DNA from: Flavobacterium sp. AED | GTDB lineage: Bacteria > Bacteroidota > Bacteroidia > Flavobacteriales > Flavobacteriaceae | Length of the DNA: 64,000 nucleotides | NCBI RefSeq assembly: GCF_000812945.1 | Contig: NZ_JSYM01000001.1 | Location: forward strand, 992,001-1,056,000 | Direction: 5' to 3' | In this document: positions 53,648-60,852 of the stretch, one piece after another | Layout: the number at the start of each line of letters is the position of its first letter | Numbering within the stretch: position 1 is the stretch's first letter | Notes under the pieces: model-generated | Databases searched by the model: none | Told to the model about the DNA's origin: nothing | What the model saw: the letters and a program-made list of their open reading frames with translations, nothing else | Program-made: the position numbers and the translations under genes

Positions 53648-55083
53648 ACGACAAAAAAAACATAGACCGACTGTTTCAAGAAAAATTCAAGGATTTTGAA
53701 GCAGAACCAAACGATCAAGTTTGGATAAACATAGAGGCAGCTTTAAAGAAAAAGGAAAAAGAGCGAAAAATAATTCCATTTTGGATGCAGTTTTCAGGAA
53801 TCGCAGCTGCTTTTATTTTAGGCTTATTTGTCTTGAACATGGCCTTCAAAACGAATACTGAACCTAAAAACAGTATCGTTTTAGACACAAAGACTTTAGA
53901 TAAAAAATCGGAACAGAAGGAATCCATTCCAAATAAAATTGAAAAAAAGAGCAACCCATTCGAAATAAAAAACAGTCAACAAGTAGTAATAACTAACCCA
54001 AAAACCGTTAGAAACCATGAAAAAGAAATTACAACTTTTACTCCATCAAAATCCATTGCTGACAAAAAGAAAAATCAAAATAATACTAACCTTTATTTCT
54101 CAAAAAATAATTCACCGTTAAAACAAACGGCTACCGGTAATGGCATCATTAATTACAGCCCATTAATTGCGAATAAAAATAGAGCGCAAAATTCAAATTT
54201 GTTTGAGAACAATCAAAATCAAACCCAGGAAAATAAGGCACTTCAAGAAAAAGAGGAATCTAAAATTGCTGCTATAGAATCTAAAAAAGAACCCTCAATT
54301 ACTCCGGAATCCCCGAACGAATTAGAGGAAATTCTAAAAAAGAAACAAGCCGAAAAACAAACTGTTGTTCTTAGTAACAAAAACAAATGGCAAATTATAC
54401 CCAATGTTGCCGCGGTGTATCTGAATTCAAATTCGGGTGGATCTCCAATTGACCCTCAATTCTCGAAAAACGAAAAAACGGCTGATAACAGCCTAAGTTT
54501 TGGTATTGGGGTAAATTATGCCGTTTCTAAAAAAATAGCTATACGAACAGGAATTAACAAGCTCACGTTAGGGTACAACACCAATGGAGTTGTTTATTCC
54601 TCGGGGTTATCAAACAATAATTTAGCGAATATTAATTATAGTTCAAACCAATTAATTGAGATTAAAAACCAAGCTGCTCTTAATACGCTAATCACTTTTG
54701 AAAAAGACCTTCAAAAAACTAATACCGGCGCATTAAATCAAAAAATGGGTTATTATGAAGTGCCGTTGGAACTTTCATATGCCATTTTGAACAAGAAATT
54801 TGGCATTAACGTAATTGGCGGAATAAGCACATTATTTCTAAATCAGAATAAAATATCGTTAGTTTCCTCTGACACTAATGTAAAATTAGGAGAAGCAAAA
54901 AATTTAAATGATATCCATTTTAGTACTAATGTTGGATTGGGCTTTAAGTACCAATTAGTAAAATCATTTCAAATTAATTTTGAGCCTATGGTTAAGTATC
55001 AATTGAACACCTATTCTAAAAACTCCGGAGATTATAAACCTGTTTTTATTGGACTGTATTCGGGGATTATTTATAATTTTTAA
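53644..55083 (+). CDS. Anti-sigma-like protein with a C-terminal outer-membrane beta-barrel-type domain
   Basis: The 479-residue protein has an N-terminal acidic helix (NIDRLFQEKFKDFEAEPNDQ) typical of sigma-interacting segments. One transmembrane helix follows (FSGIAAAFILGLFVLNMAF, about residues 50-68). A long Lys/Asn/Gln-rich disordered linker (about 75-240) comes next. The C-terminal part of about 230 residues resembles an outer-membrane beta-barrel (IPNVAAVYLNSNSG to FIGLYSGIIYNF). A single chain would need to span inner membrane, periplasm and outer membrane, or the C-terminal part may be a periplasmic sandwich. It probably senses the envelope and holds the sigma factor. Confidence 0.75.
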   Translation: MNDKKNIDRLFQEKFKDFEAEPNDQVWINIEAALKKKEKERKIIPFWMQFSGIAAAFILGLFVLNMAFKTNTEPKNSIVLDTKTLDKKSEQKESIPNKIEKKSNPFEIKNSQQVVITNPKTVRNHEKEITTFTPSKSIADKKKNQNNTNLYFSKNNSPLKQTATGNGIINYSPLIANKNRAQNSNLFENNQNQTQENKALQEKEESKIAAIESKKEPSITPESPNELEEILKKKQAEKQTVVLSNKNKWQIIPNVAAVYLNSNSGGSPIDPQFSKNEKTADNSLSFGIGVNYAVSKKIAIRTGINKLTLGYNTNGVVYSSGLSNNNLANINYSSNQLIEIKNQAALNTLITFEKDLQKTNTGALNQKMGYYEVPLELSYAILNKKFGINVIGGISTLFLNQNKISLVSSDTNVKLGEAKNLNDIHFSTNVGLGFKYQLVKSFQINFEPMVKYQLNTYSKNSGDYKPVFIGLYSGIIYNF

Positions 55084-55822
55084 TGGAATCGAAAGCAATT
55101 AATTGGGTATAAATTATTTCTCGTACTTCTTCGCGAATTTCTTTTCTATCCAATCCGGTTTTGCCTAAAGTATCAATATGTGAATGGATTTTTACTCGCA
55201 TAAGTCCTGGACTTCCACTAAAAAAGGAATATGAAAATCTTTTTTTATTGTCTGCAAAAGTAATAGGGACAATCGGAATTTCATGTTCTATTGCCAATCG
55301 GAAAGCACCATCTTTAAAAGAATCCAATAGAACCGACTCATCATCCGGAACGCCGCCTTCTGGGAAAATACAGATACTCAGTCCTTGATTTATTCTTTTT
55401 TGTGCCCTATTAAAAACTTCCATTTTACTTTTGGAACAACTTCTATCCACCAAAATACAGGTTCTTTTGTAGAAAAATCCAAACAAAGGAATTTTTGATA
55501 ATTCTTTTTTGCCTACAAAAACAAATGGGTTTTTAATTGTGGCAAGCATCAGCATGATATCGGCCATTGAGGTATGATTAGCAACAATCATATAACTTTT
55601 ATGCGACTCCAGTTCTTGGTTTTTATCTATTTTATAATAAAAACCCATTCCAAAAAGAATACATTTTGCCCAAATACGAGCCATCTTAAAAAAATACGGA
55701 TAACCACTTTCCGTCAGGATTGATAATACTAGAAAAGGAAACATTACTAATATAGGAATGGCCATCAAAATATAAAACCATATACGCCATAACGCCCAAA
55801 AAATAATTTTTATTCCTCTCAT
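55067..55822 (-). CDS. 1-acyl-glycerol-3-phosphate acyltransferase (PlsC family), second copy
   Basis: The 251-residue acyltransferase has an N-terminal membrane segment and the motifs VANHTSMADIMLMLAT (HX4D) and CIFPEGGVPDDESVLLDSFK (the FPEG block). FVGKKELSKIPLFGFFYKR lies between. It adds an acyl chain to lysophosphatidate or a related lipid. It overlaps the anti-sigma-like gene's 3' end by 17 bp (convergent). It differs from the PlsC protein at 35904 in sequence, so the two probably have distinct substrates or conditions. Confidence 0.9.
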   Translation of the reverse strand: MRGIKIIFWALWRIWFYILMAIPILVMFPFLVLSILTESGYPYFFKMARIWAKCILFGMGFYYKIDKNQELESHKSYMIVANHTSMADIMLMLATIKNPFVFVGKKELSKIPLFGFFYKRTCILVDRSCSKSKMEVFNRAQKRINQGLSICIFPEGGVPDDESVLLDSFKDGAFRLAIEHEIPIVPITFADNKKRFSYSFFSGSPGLMRVKIHSHIDTLGKTGLDRKEIREEVREIIYTQLIAFDSIKNYK

Positions 55823-55902
55823 GACGTCAAAAATAAGGAATCATATGTTAATATTATTAAAAGAATTAAATTTGAAAATTATTTATAACATAAAAACTAG
55901 AA

Positions 55903-55944
55903 AAACCTTGCGAACTTTGCGAAAAACTTTGCAACCTTTGCGGT
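55903..55944. repeat. Degenerate dispersed repeat fragment
   Basis: The stretch consists of cttgcg/ctttgcg words in tandem (AACCTTGCGAACTTTGCG then ACTTTGCAACCTTTGCGG). TTGCGAACTTTG at 55908-55919 is the exact reverse complement of 18670-18681. It lies in the 135-bp gap before trpS. Confidence 0.5.
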
Positions 55945-55957
55945 AAATAAAATTATA

Positions 55958-56935
55958 ATGGCAAAAATACTTACTGGTGTTCAAAGCACAGGAACACCAC
56001 ATTTAGGCAACTTACTTGGCGCAATCATTCCCGCAATAGCATTATCTGATAATCCTGAAAACGAATCGTTCCTTTTCATTGCCGATTTACATTCGATAAC
56101 ACAAATAAAAAACGGAGAAACTTTAAGAGCAAATACTTACAGTACAGCTGCCGCTTGGCTTGCCTGTGGATTAAATGTAGACAAAGTAGTTTTCTACAGA
56201 CAATCTGATGTGCCACAAACAGCAGAATTATCTTGGTATTTAAGTTGTTTTTTCCCTTTTCAACGCTTGACATTAGCACATTCATTCAAAGACAAAGCAG
56301 ACAGACTGGAAGATGTTAATGCCGGTTTGTTCTCCTATCCAATGTTGATGGCTGCCGATATTTTATTATACGATGCCGAGTTTGTTCCCGTAGGAAAAGA
56401 CCAATTGCAACACCTTGAAATTACACGCGATGTAGCATCTCGTTTCAACCACCAAATGGGAGAAACTTTTGTACTTCCTGAAGCCAAAATTCAAGAAGAC
56501 AGCATGCTTATTCCTGGTACCAATGGTGGGAAAATGAGTAAATCAGCCAATAATATTATCAATATTTTCCTAGATGACAAAGCCTTACGCAAACAAGTGA
56601 TGAGTATTGAAACTGACAGCACGCCGCTTGAAGAACCTAAGAATCCAGATACGTGTAATGCTTTTGCTATTTATTCTTTATTAGCAAATGAAGAACAACT
56701 AGCCATTATGAGAGCCAATTATTTGGGTGGGAATTATGGTTACGGTCACGCCAAACAAGCCTTATTTGAATTGATAACAGAAACATTCAAAACCGAAAGA
56801 GAAAAATACAATTACTACATCAACAATCTTTCTGAAGTAGACGCTTTACTCAAAAAAGGAGCCGAAAAAGCGACCGTTGTTGCCAATGGTGTTTTGAATA
56901 GAGTGAGAGAAAAATTGGGGTTTGAAGCAATATAA
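55958..56935 (+). CDS. trpS: Tryptophan--tRNA ligase
   Basis: The 325-residue class I synthetase has a HIGH-type motif in STGTPHLGNLLGAI and the KMSKS motif in GTNGGKMSKSANNIINIF. VFYRQSDVPQTAELSWYLSC and MAADILLYDAEFVPVGKDQ lie between. It charges tRNA-Trp. The length is typical of the TrpRS of Bacteroidota. It stands alone in its orientation; the following DNA holds the GIY-YIG hairpin region. Confidence 0.96.
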   Translation: MAKILTGVQSTGTPHLGNLLGAIIPAIALSDNPENESFLFIADLHSITQIKNGETLRANTYSTAAAWLACGLNVDKVVFYRQSDVPQTAELSWYLSCFFPFQRLTLAHSFKDKADRLEDVNAGLFSYPMLMAADILLYDAEFVPVGKDQLQHLEITRDVASRFNHQMGETFVLPEAKIQEDSMLIPGTNGGKMSKSANNIINIFLDDKALRKQVMSIETDSTPLEEPKNPDTCNAFAIYSLLANEEQLAIMRANYLGGNYGYGHAKQALFELITETFKTEREKYNYYINNLSEVDALLKKGAEKATVVANGVLNRVREKLGFEAI

Positions 56936-56990
56936 AATCATTATTTATTAAAAAAAGTCCTAATGCAATTGCATTATATTTGTAATTCAT

Positions 56991-57029
56991 CACTCTATTT
57001 GTCACGCTGAAAGCGTCTCAAGTAGAGTG
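56991..57029. repeat. Hairpin repeat of the GIY-YIG region, copy 1
   Basis: The core GTCACGCTGAAAGCGTCTC (57001-57019) folds as ACGCT-GAA-AGCGT. In this copy an outer stem also forms: CACTCTA (56991-56997) with TAGAGTG (57023-57029). The loop differs from the other copies (GAA instead of GGA) while the stem is kept. Confidence 0.85.
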
Positions 57030-57075
57030 TGTTTGTTGTTCATCAATATTGTACCAAGCTTTTTCTTAACTATTT

Positions 57076-57096
57076 GTCACGCTGGAAGCGTCTCTA
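57076..57096 (+). repeat. Hairpin repeat of the GIY-YIG region, copy 2
   Basis: GTCACGCTGGAAGCGTCTCT plus A. The stem is ACGCT/AGCGT with loop GGA, and the copy shares CTATTTG before it with copy 1. It ends 11 bp from the GIY-YIG stop codon. Confidence 0.9.
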
Positions 57097-57106
57097 TATT
57101 GAACAA

Positions 57107-57415
57107 TTAAAACAAATCGTTTAAAAAATTCCAATCTGAATTAATTGTGTTAATTAACATTTCTTTTTTATCCCGTTTCAAATCTTTAATTTCTTTCTCA
57201 CGAGCAATAGCAAGCTGTATCCAAGTAAAATGTTCATAATAAAGCAAAAATTCAACATTATATCGTGCAGTAAAACTTTTTGGATTTATTTTTTCTTTAT
57301 GCTCTTGTAAACGTCGTTTTAGGTCATTTGTGACACCTGTATATAGTACAGTTTTATTTTTGTTAGTCAGGATGTAAACATAAAAATTGTAAATGCCTTC
57401 TGTGTATTCTATCAT
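57107..57415 (-). CDS. Solitary GIY-YIG nuclease-domain protein
   Basis: The 102-residue protein consists almost only of a GIY-YIG domain. FYVYILTNKNKTVLYTGVTN is the GIY...YIG pair in its YVY/YTG form. DLKRRLQEHKEK holds the catalytic arginine, and REKEIKDLKRDKKEMLI the distal glutamate region. This is the UvrC-N-like family of short single-domain endonucleases, whose role is unknown. Two copies of a hairpin repeat flank it as an inverted pair (57076 and 57454), with two more copies outside. Such proteins are small, and no partner gene is present. Confidence 0.88.
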   Translation of the reverse strand: MIEYTEGIYNFYVYILTNKNKTVLYTGVTNDLKRRLQEHKEKINPKSFTARYNVEFLLYYEHFTWIQLAIAREKEIKDLKRDKKEMLINTINSDWNFLNDLF

Positions 57416-57453
57416 AATGATTCTCTTAAAGTCTATTCTTATGCCCTCTCAAA

Positions 57454-57474
57454 TAGAGACGCTTCCAGCGTGAC
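57454..57474 (-). repeat. Hairpin repeat of the GIY-YIG region, copy 3 (inverted)
   Basis: Exact reverse complement of copy 2 over 21 bp (TAGAGACGCTTCCAGCGTGA plus C), 39 bp upstream of the GIY-YIG start codon. Confidence 0.9.
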
Positions 57475-57522
57475 AAACAGAGTAGAGCATTTTGGTTGCC
57501 CATACTATTTTCAACTTATTTT

Positions 57523-57543
57523 ATCACGCTGGAAGCGTCTCTA
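57523..57543 (+). repeat. Hairpin repeat of the GIY-YIG region, copy 4
   Basis: ATCACGCTGGAAGCGTCTCT plus A; 19-20 of 21 bases as in copy 2, direct orientation. It ends 20 bp before the dprA stop codon. Confidence 0.88.
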
Positions 57544-57562
57544 TTTTTTATTTTTTCCATGT

Positions 57563-58663
57563 TTATATCGCTTCAAACAATTTCCCCGGTAAAGGCCTAA
57601 TCACACCTTTAAGTTCCATATTCAAAAGCATTCCTGATATTTTATAAATAGGAAAATCACAGCGCAAAGCGATAATATCCATTACTTCTTTTCCCGTTTT
57701 TAAAAGATAATCATAAACTTTTTGTTCCTCTTCTTCTAAAGTTACAAACAATTGTTTTTGTACTGGTTTTACTTCTTTCTCCAAGTCCCAATTCAAGATA
57801 TAAATTAAATCGGCAGCACTGGTGAGCACATTTGCTTTTTGGGTTTTTATCAGGTTGTTACAACCTTGACTGTATTTATCAGTAACACGTCCCGGAACGG
57901 CAAAAACATCACGGTTGTAATCATTGGCCATATTTGCCGTAATTAACGAACCACCTCTATCCGCTGACTCAATCACAATAGTCGCTTCAGTCATACCTGC
58001 AACGATTCGGTTTCTGCGTACAAAATTTTCTTTATCGGGATTCGAGCTGCTCCAAAACTCGGTCATAAAACCACCGTTTTGTTCTACTTTGGAGACATAT
58101 TTTTTATGGGGTTTAGGGTAAATTTGGTTCAAACCATGCGCTACAACGCCTATCGTTTGTAAATTATGTTCCATTGCCAGTTGATGTGCAACAATATCTA
58201 CCCCATAAGCAAAACCACTTACAATTATTGGATCGAGCGGTGCTAAATCTTCAATCAGTTTTCTACAGAATTCGATTCCGTAAGACGTGATTTGACGTGT
58301 CCCCACAATACTGATTATTTTTTTATTTTTTAAATTGATATTACCCGAGGTAAATAACAAAAGTGGTCCATCGATACAATGTTTCAAACGTTCCGGATAT
58401 CCTTCATCTTGAAAATAAACGGCATTAATGTCATTCGATTTTATGTATTGAAGCTCTTGATTGGCTTTATCAAAAACTGATTTATCCTTTAAATTTTTCA
58501 GCAACATAGAACCCACACCATCAATGGCGGCGAGTTGTCCCGTCTTTGTATGGAACACTTCTTCGGCGTTTCCGCAATGCGTAATAAGTTTTTTGGCCAT
58601 TATATCACCCACCCCTTCTACTCTTTGCAATGCCAATAAATAAAATAAATCTTGTTCTTTCAT
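57563..58663 (-). CDS. dprA: DNA-processing protein DprA
   Basis: From MKEQDLFYLLALQ (ATG 58663) the protein has 366 residues. The N-terminal helix-hairpin-helix/SAM-like part has RVEGVGDIMAKKLI. The Rossmann-like DprA core has ISIVGTRQITSYGIEFCRKL, IVSGFAYGVDIVAHQLA, FVRRNRIVAGMTEATIVIES, then GGSLITANMANDYNRDVFAVPG. A winged-helix C-terminal domain completes it. DprA loads RecA onto incoming single-stranded DNA in transformation. Other competence genes are not in the window. The hairpin/GIY-YIG block is immediately downstream. Confidence 0.94.
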   Translation of the reverse strand: MKEQDLFYLLALQRVEGVGDIMAKKLITHCGNAEEVFHTKTGQLAAIDGVGSMLLKNLKDKSVFDKANQELQYIKSNDINAVYFQDEGYPERLKHCIDGPLLLFTSGNINLKNKKIISIVGTRQITSYGIEFCRKLIEDLAPLDPIIVSGFAYGVDIVAHQLAMEHNLQTIGVVAHGLNQIYPKPHKKYVSKVEQNGGFMTEFWSSSNPDKENFVRRNRIVAGMTEATIVIESADRGGSLITANMANDYNRDVFAVPGRVTDKYSQGCNNLIKTQKANVLTSAADLIYILNWDLEKEVKPVQKQLFVTLEEEEQKVYDYLLKTGKEVMDIIALRCDFPIYKISGMLLNMELKGVIRPLPGKLFEAI

Positions 58664-58730
58664 GCTAATCATTTGTGAGTGAAATGTATAAAATATAAAG
58701 CGGATTGTTAATAAAAATTGTGAATAAAAT

Positions 58731-58760
58731 TTTGATAACTATTTTCGTTGTATAACTTTG
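58731..58760 (+). promoter_or_regulatory. Promoter of the HU-SPOR gene, near-leaderless
   Basis: TTTG (58731-58734), 18 bp, TAACTTTG (58753-58760). The ATG at 58766 starts only 6 bp after the last base of the -7 element, so the mRNA should begin at or very near the start codon. Confidence 0.55.
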
Positions 58761-58765
58761 TAAGT

Positions 58766-59713
58766 ATGAAAATCGAACTATACATCGCGCAGCTTTTATA
58801 CCGTTATCAATGTGTAACCGTTCCGGGATTCGGAGCTTTTTTGACCGAAACTCAGTCGGCTCAGCTAAACGAAAGCACCAATTCATTTTCTCCGCCAAAA
58901 AAAATGATTTCTTTCAATGCTAATCTAAAGAATAATGATGGATTATTAGCCAATCATATTGCTCAAGCTGAAAAAACATCTTATGAATATGCCGTAAGCG
59001 CTATTCAGTATGAAGTTTTTACTTGGAAAAAAACATTAGAAGAAAACAACCTATTTTCTTTAAAAAACATAGGAGATCTTTGTTTGAATGCTGATAATAA
59101 TTTGGTTTTTACGCCTTACGATCAAACCAATTATTTGGCAAGTTCTTTTGGTTTAGCTCCTTTTGTTTCTCCACTTGTAAAAAGAGAAATCTTCGAAAAA
59201 CAAGTAGAAGCAATTGAAGAAAAAGAAACAATTCAATTTATTCCTGAAACAAGAACAGCAAGTCCATATTTAAAATATGCAGCGATTTTTGTACTAGGAT
59301 TAGGTCTTACTGGAAGTGTTGGTTATTCTATTTACCAAAACCAAATCGCCTCAGAAACAATGCTTGTTGAAACTGCTGTTCAAAAACAAGTACAAAATAA
59401 AATTCAGGAAGCTACTTTCTTTATCAAAAGTCCAGTTCCAGCTGTAACCTTATCAGTTAAATCAGCCGTTAAGGAAGTAAAAATGCCGTATCATATTATG
59501 GCTGGCGTTTATAGAGAAGAAAAAAATGCAGATAAGACCTTTAATCAATTAATTCATTTAGGATACAAAGCCCGTCGAATTGCCCCGAATAAACATGGGT
59601 TGTTTCCTGTACTTTACGGAAGCTACTCTACTTTTGCAGAAGCACAAAAAGCACAATCTGAAATTCAGAAAAAACATAATCCAGAAGCTTGGATATTAAT
59701 TGAGTCACTATAA
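58766..59713 (+). CDS. HU-fold (CCDC81-like) and SPOR domain membrane protein
   Basis: From MKIELYIAQLLYRYQ (ATG 58766) the protein has 315 residues. The N-terminal half (about 1-140; VTVPGFGAFLTE, MISFNANLKNNDGLLANHIA) looks like the HU/IHF-fold domains of Bacteroidota. A transmembrane helix follows (YLKYAAIFVLGLGLTGSVGY, about 170-190). A periplasmic C-terminal SPOR domain ends it (YHIMAGVYREEKNADKTF to PEAWILIESL, about 240-315). SPOR domains bind septal, denuded peptidoglycan. The protein would link a cytoplasmic HU-fold domain to the division site. Monocistronic with a terminator. Confidence 0.88.
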   Translation: MKIELYIAQLLYRYQCVTVPGFGAFLTETQSAQLNESTNSFSPPKKMISFNANLKNNDGLLANHIAQAEKTSYEYAVSAIQYEVFTWKKTLEENNLFSLKNIGDLCLNADNNLVFTPYDQTNYLASSFGLAPFVSPLVKREIFEKQVEAIEEKETIQFIPETRTASPYLKYAAIFVLGLGLTGSVGYSIYQNQIASETMLVETAVQKQVQNKIQEATFFIKSPVPAVTLSVKSAVKEVKMPYHIMAGVYREEKNADKTFNQLIHLGYKARRIAPNKHGLFPVLYGSYSTFAEAQKAQSEIQKKHNPEAWILIESL

Positions 59714-59714
59714 T

Positions 59715-59748
59715 AAAAAAACCTATTCGAACTGAATAGGTTTTTTTG
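59715..59748 (+). terminator. Intrinsic terminator
   Basis: ACCTATTC (59721-59728) pairs with GAATAGGT (59734-59741), with A's before and T's after. It ends the HU-SPOR transcript. Confidence 0.85.
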
Positions 59749-59967
59749 GAGCTATTTCCTTTTTATCCACTACAATCTTGTGGCGCCAAAAGCAAAGCCA
59801 TCACAAGGATTTACGTTTCTACCAGAACAGGGCATTTGTCTTCAAAAGAAAACTAATTATTTTGAAATTAGAAGTCTTGATTGATCCGTTTCTGTTAAAA
59901 TTAAAATCACTAAAACGGATTTGTTCCGATATAATTCCTATATTTCCTTTGTATTAAATTCATTATT

Positions 59968-60732
59968 ATGAAAAAATCATCTTTTAATGAAATTAGCGTT
60001 ATGTGGAAACCTATAACAAGAGCTAAAAAGTCATTGGATGAACTGGTCATCGATTTAAAAGTACATAAAAAACTGTTCAACATATTTCAAGTTGGCGATT
60101 TTTATTATATGCTCATAAATGTTCCCGAAGCAAATTTCGATTTTGTAAGTGACCAAATTGAAAAAGTACTGGGTGTTAGTGCAAAAGACTTTTCGCTTTC
60201 CGATTTTTTTGACAGAATTCATCCCGAAGACCAACCCATTGTATTGAGTTTTGAAAATTTTATTGGCACTTTTTATGCTAATTTGCCAACTACAAAAATC
60301 CCTTGTTATAAAACCAGATACGATTATAGAGTAAGAAAATCCAATGGCGAATACCTGCGTATTTTACAACAAGTAGTGGTGGTTGATTATGATGATGATG
60401 GCTTTTTCTATAAAACTTTATGCGTTCATACCGACATTTCGGATCTCAAGGTTGATGGCAAACCTTTACTTTCCATAATAGGCATTGATGGAGAACCGTC
60501 GTATATAAACATTAATGTAGAGCAAAAATATATTGCTACTTCCTTTTTGTCGAAACGGGAAAAACAAATTATCAATTTGATGATTGCAGGAAAAATAAGC
60601 AAGGAAATTGCTTGTGAATTATGTTTATCACAACACACTATTGATACCTACAGAAAAAAATTGCTCAAAAAAACTGCAACCTCGACTACTGCCGAACTAA
60701 TTGCAAAAGTGATACGAGAAGGTTGGGTTTAA
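59968..60732 (+). CDS. PAS-LuxR transcriptional regulator
   Basis: The 254-residue protein has an N-terminal PAS-fold sensing region (about 50-170; VSDQIEKVLGVSAKDFSLSD, FFDRIHPEDQPIVL, VRKSNGEYLRILQQ). A C-terminal LuxR HTH follows (about 190-250; LSKREKQIINLMIAGKISKE, then IACELCLSQHTIDTYRKKLL). There is no receiver domain. The PAS part is similar in type to those of the protein at 2945 but with no close match. It stands alone with its own terminator. Upstream, 59749-59967 holds a possible stem (CTTGTG near 59775, CACAAG near 59803) and no gene. Confidence 0.88.
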   Translation: MKKSSFNEISVMWKPITRAKKSLDELVIDLKVHKKLFNIFQVGDFYYMLINVPEANFDFVSDQIEKVLGVSAKDFSLSDFFDRIHPEDQPIVLSFENFIGTFYANLPTTKIPCYKTRYDYRVRKSNGEYLRILQQVVVVDYDDDGFFYKTLCVHTDISDLKVDGKPLLSIIGIDGEPSYININVEQKYIATSFLSKREKQIINLMIAGKISKEIACELCLSQHTIDTYRKKLLKKTATSTTAELIAKVIREGWV

Positions 60733-60756
60733 GCAAAATTATAATTACTTTAAAAA

Positions 60757-60795
60757 TAAAAAAGGGGTTCGACTGTATAAGTGAACCCCTTTTAT
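60757..60795 (+). terminator. Intrinsic terminator
   Basis: AAAAGGGGTTC (60760-60770) pairs with GAACCCCTTTT (60783-60793). It ends the LuxR-type gene. Confidence 0.88.
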
Positions 60796-60852
60796 TCAAT
60801 TAACCCAATCAGGGCTTGGAATCTCTGATTACGTTATTTAGACTTCTTATTT

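Noticed and set aside
57001..57543. Four similar repeats suggested a CRISPR array
   Set aside because: Spacing is irregular (75, about 360 and 69 bp), one copy is inverted, a gene lies in the middle and no cas genes are near.
59749..59967. Possible riboswitch ahead of the PAS-LuxR gene
   Set aside because: A CTTGTG/CACAAG stem can be drawn, but I recognise no riboswitch class and see no terminator or ribosome-site switching.
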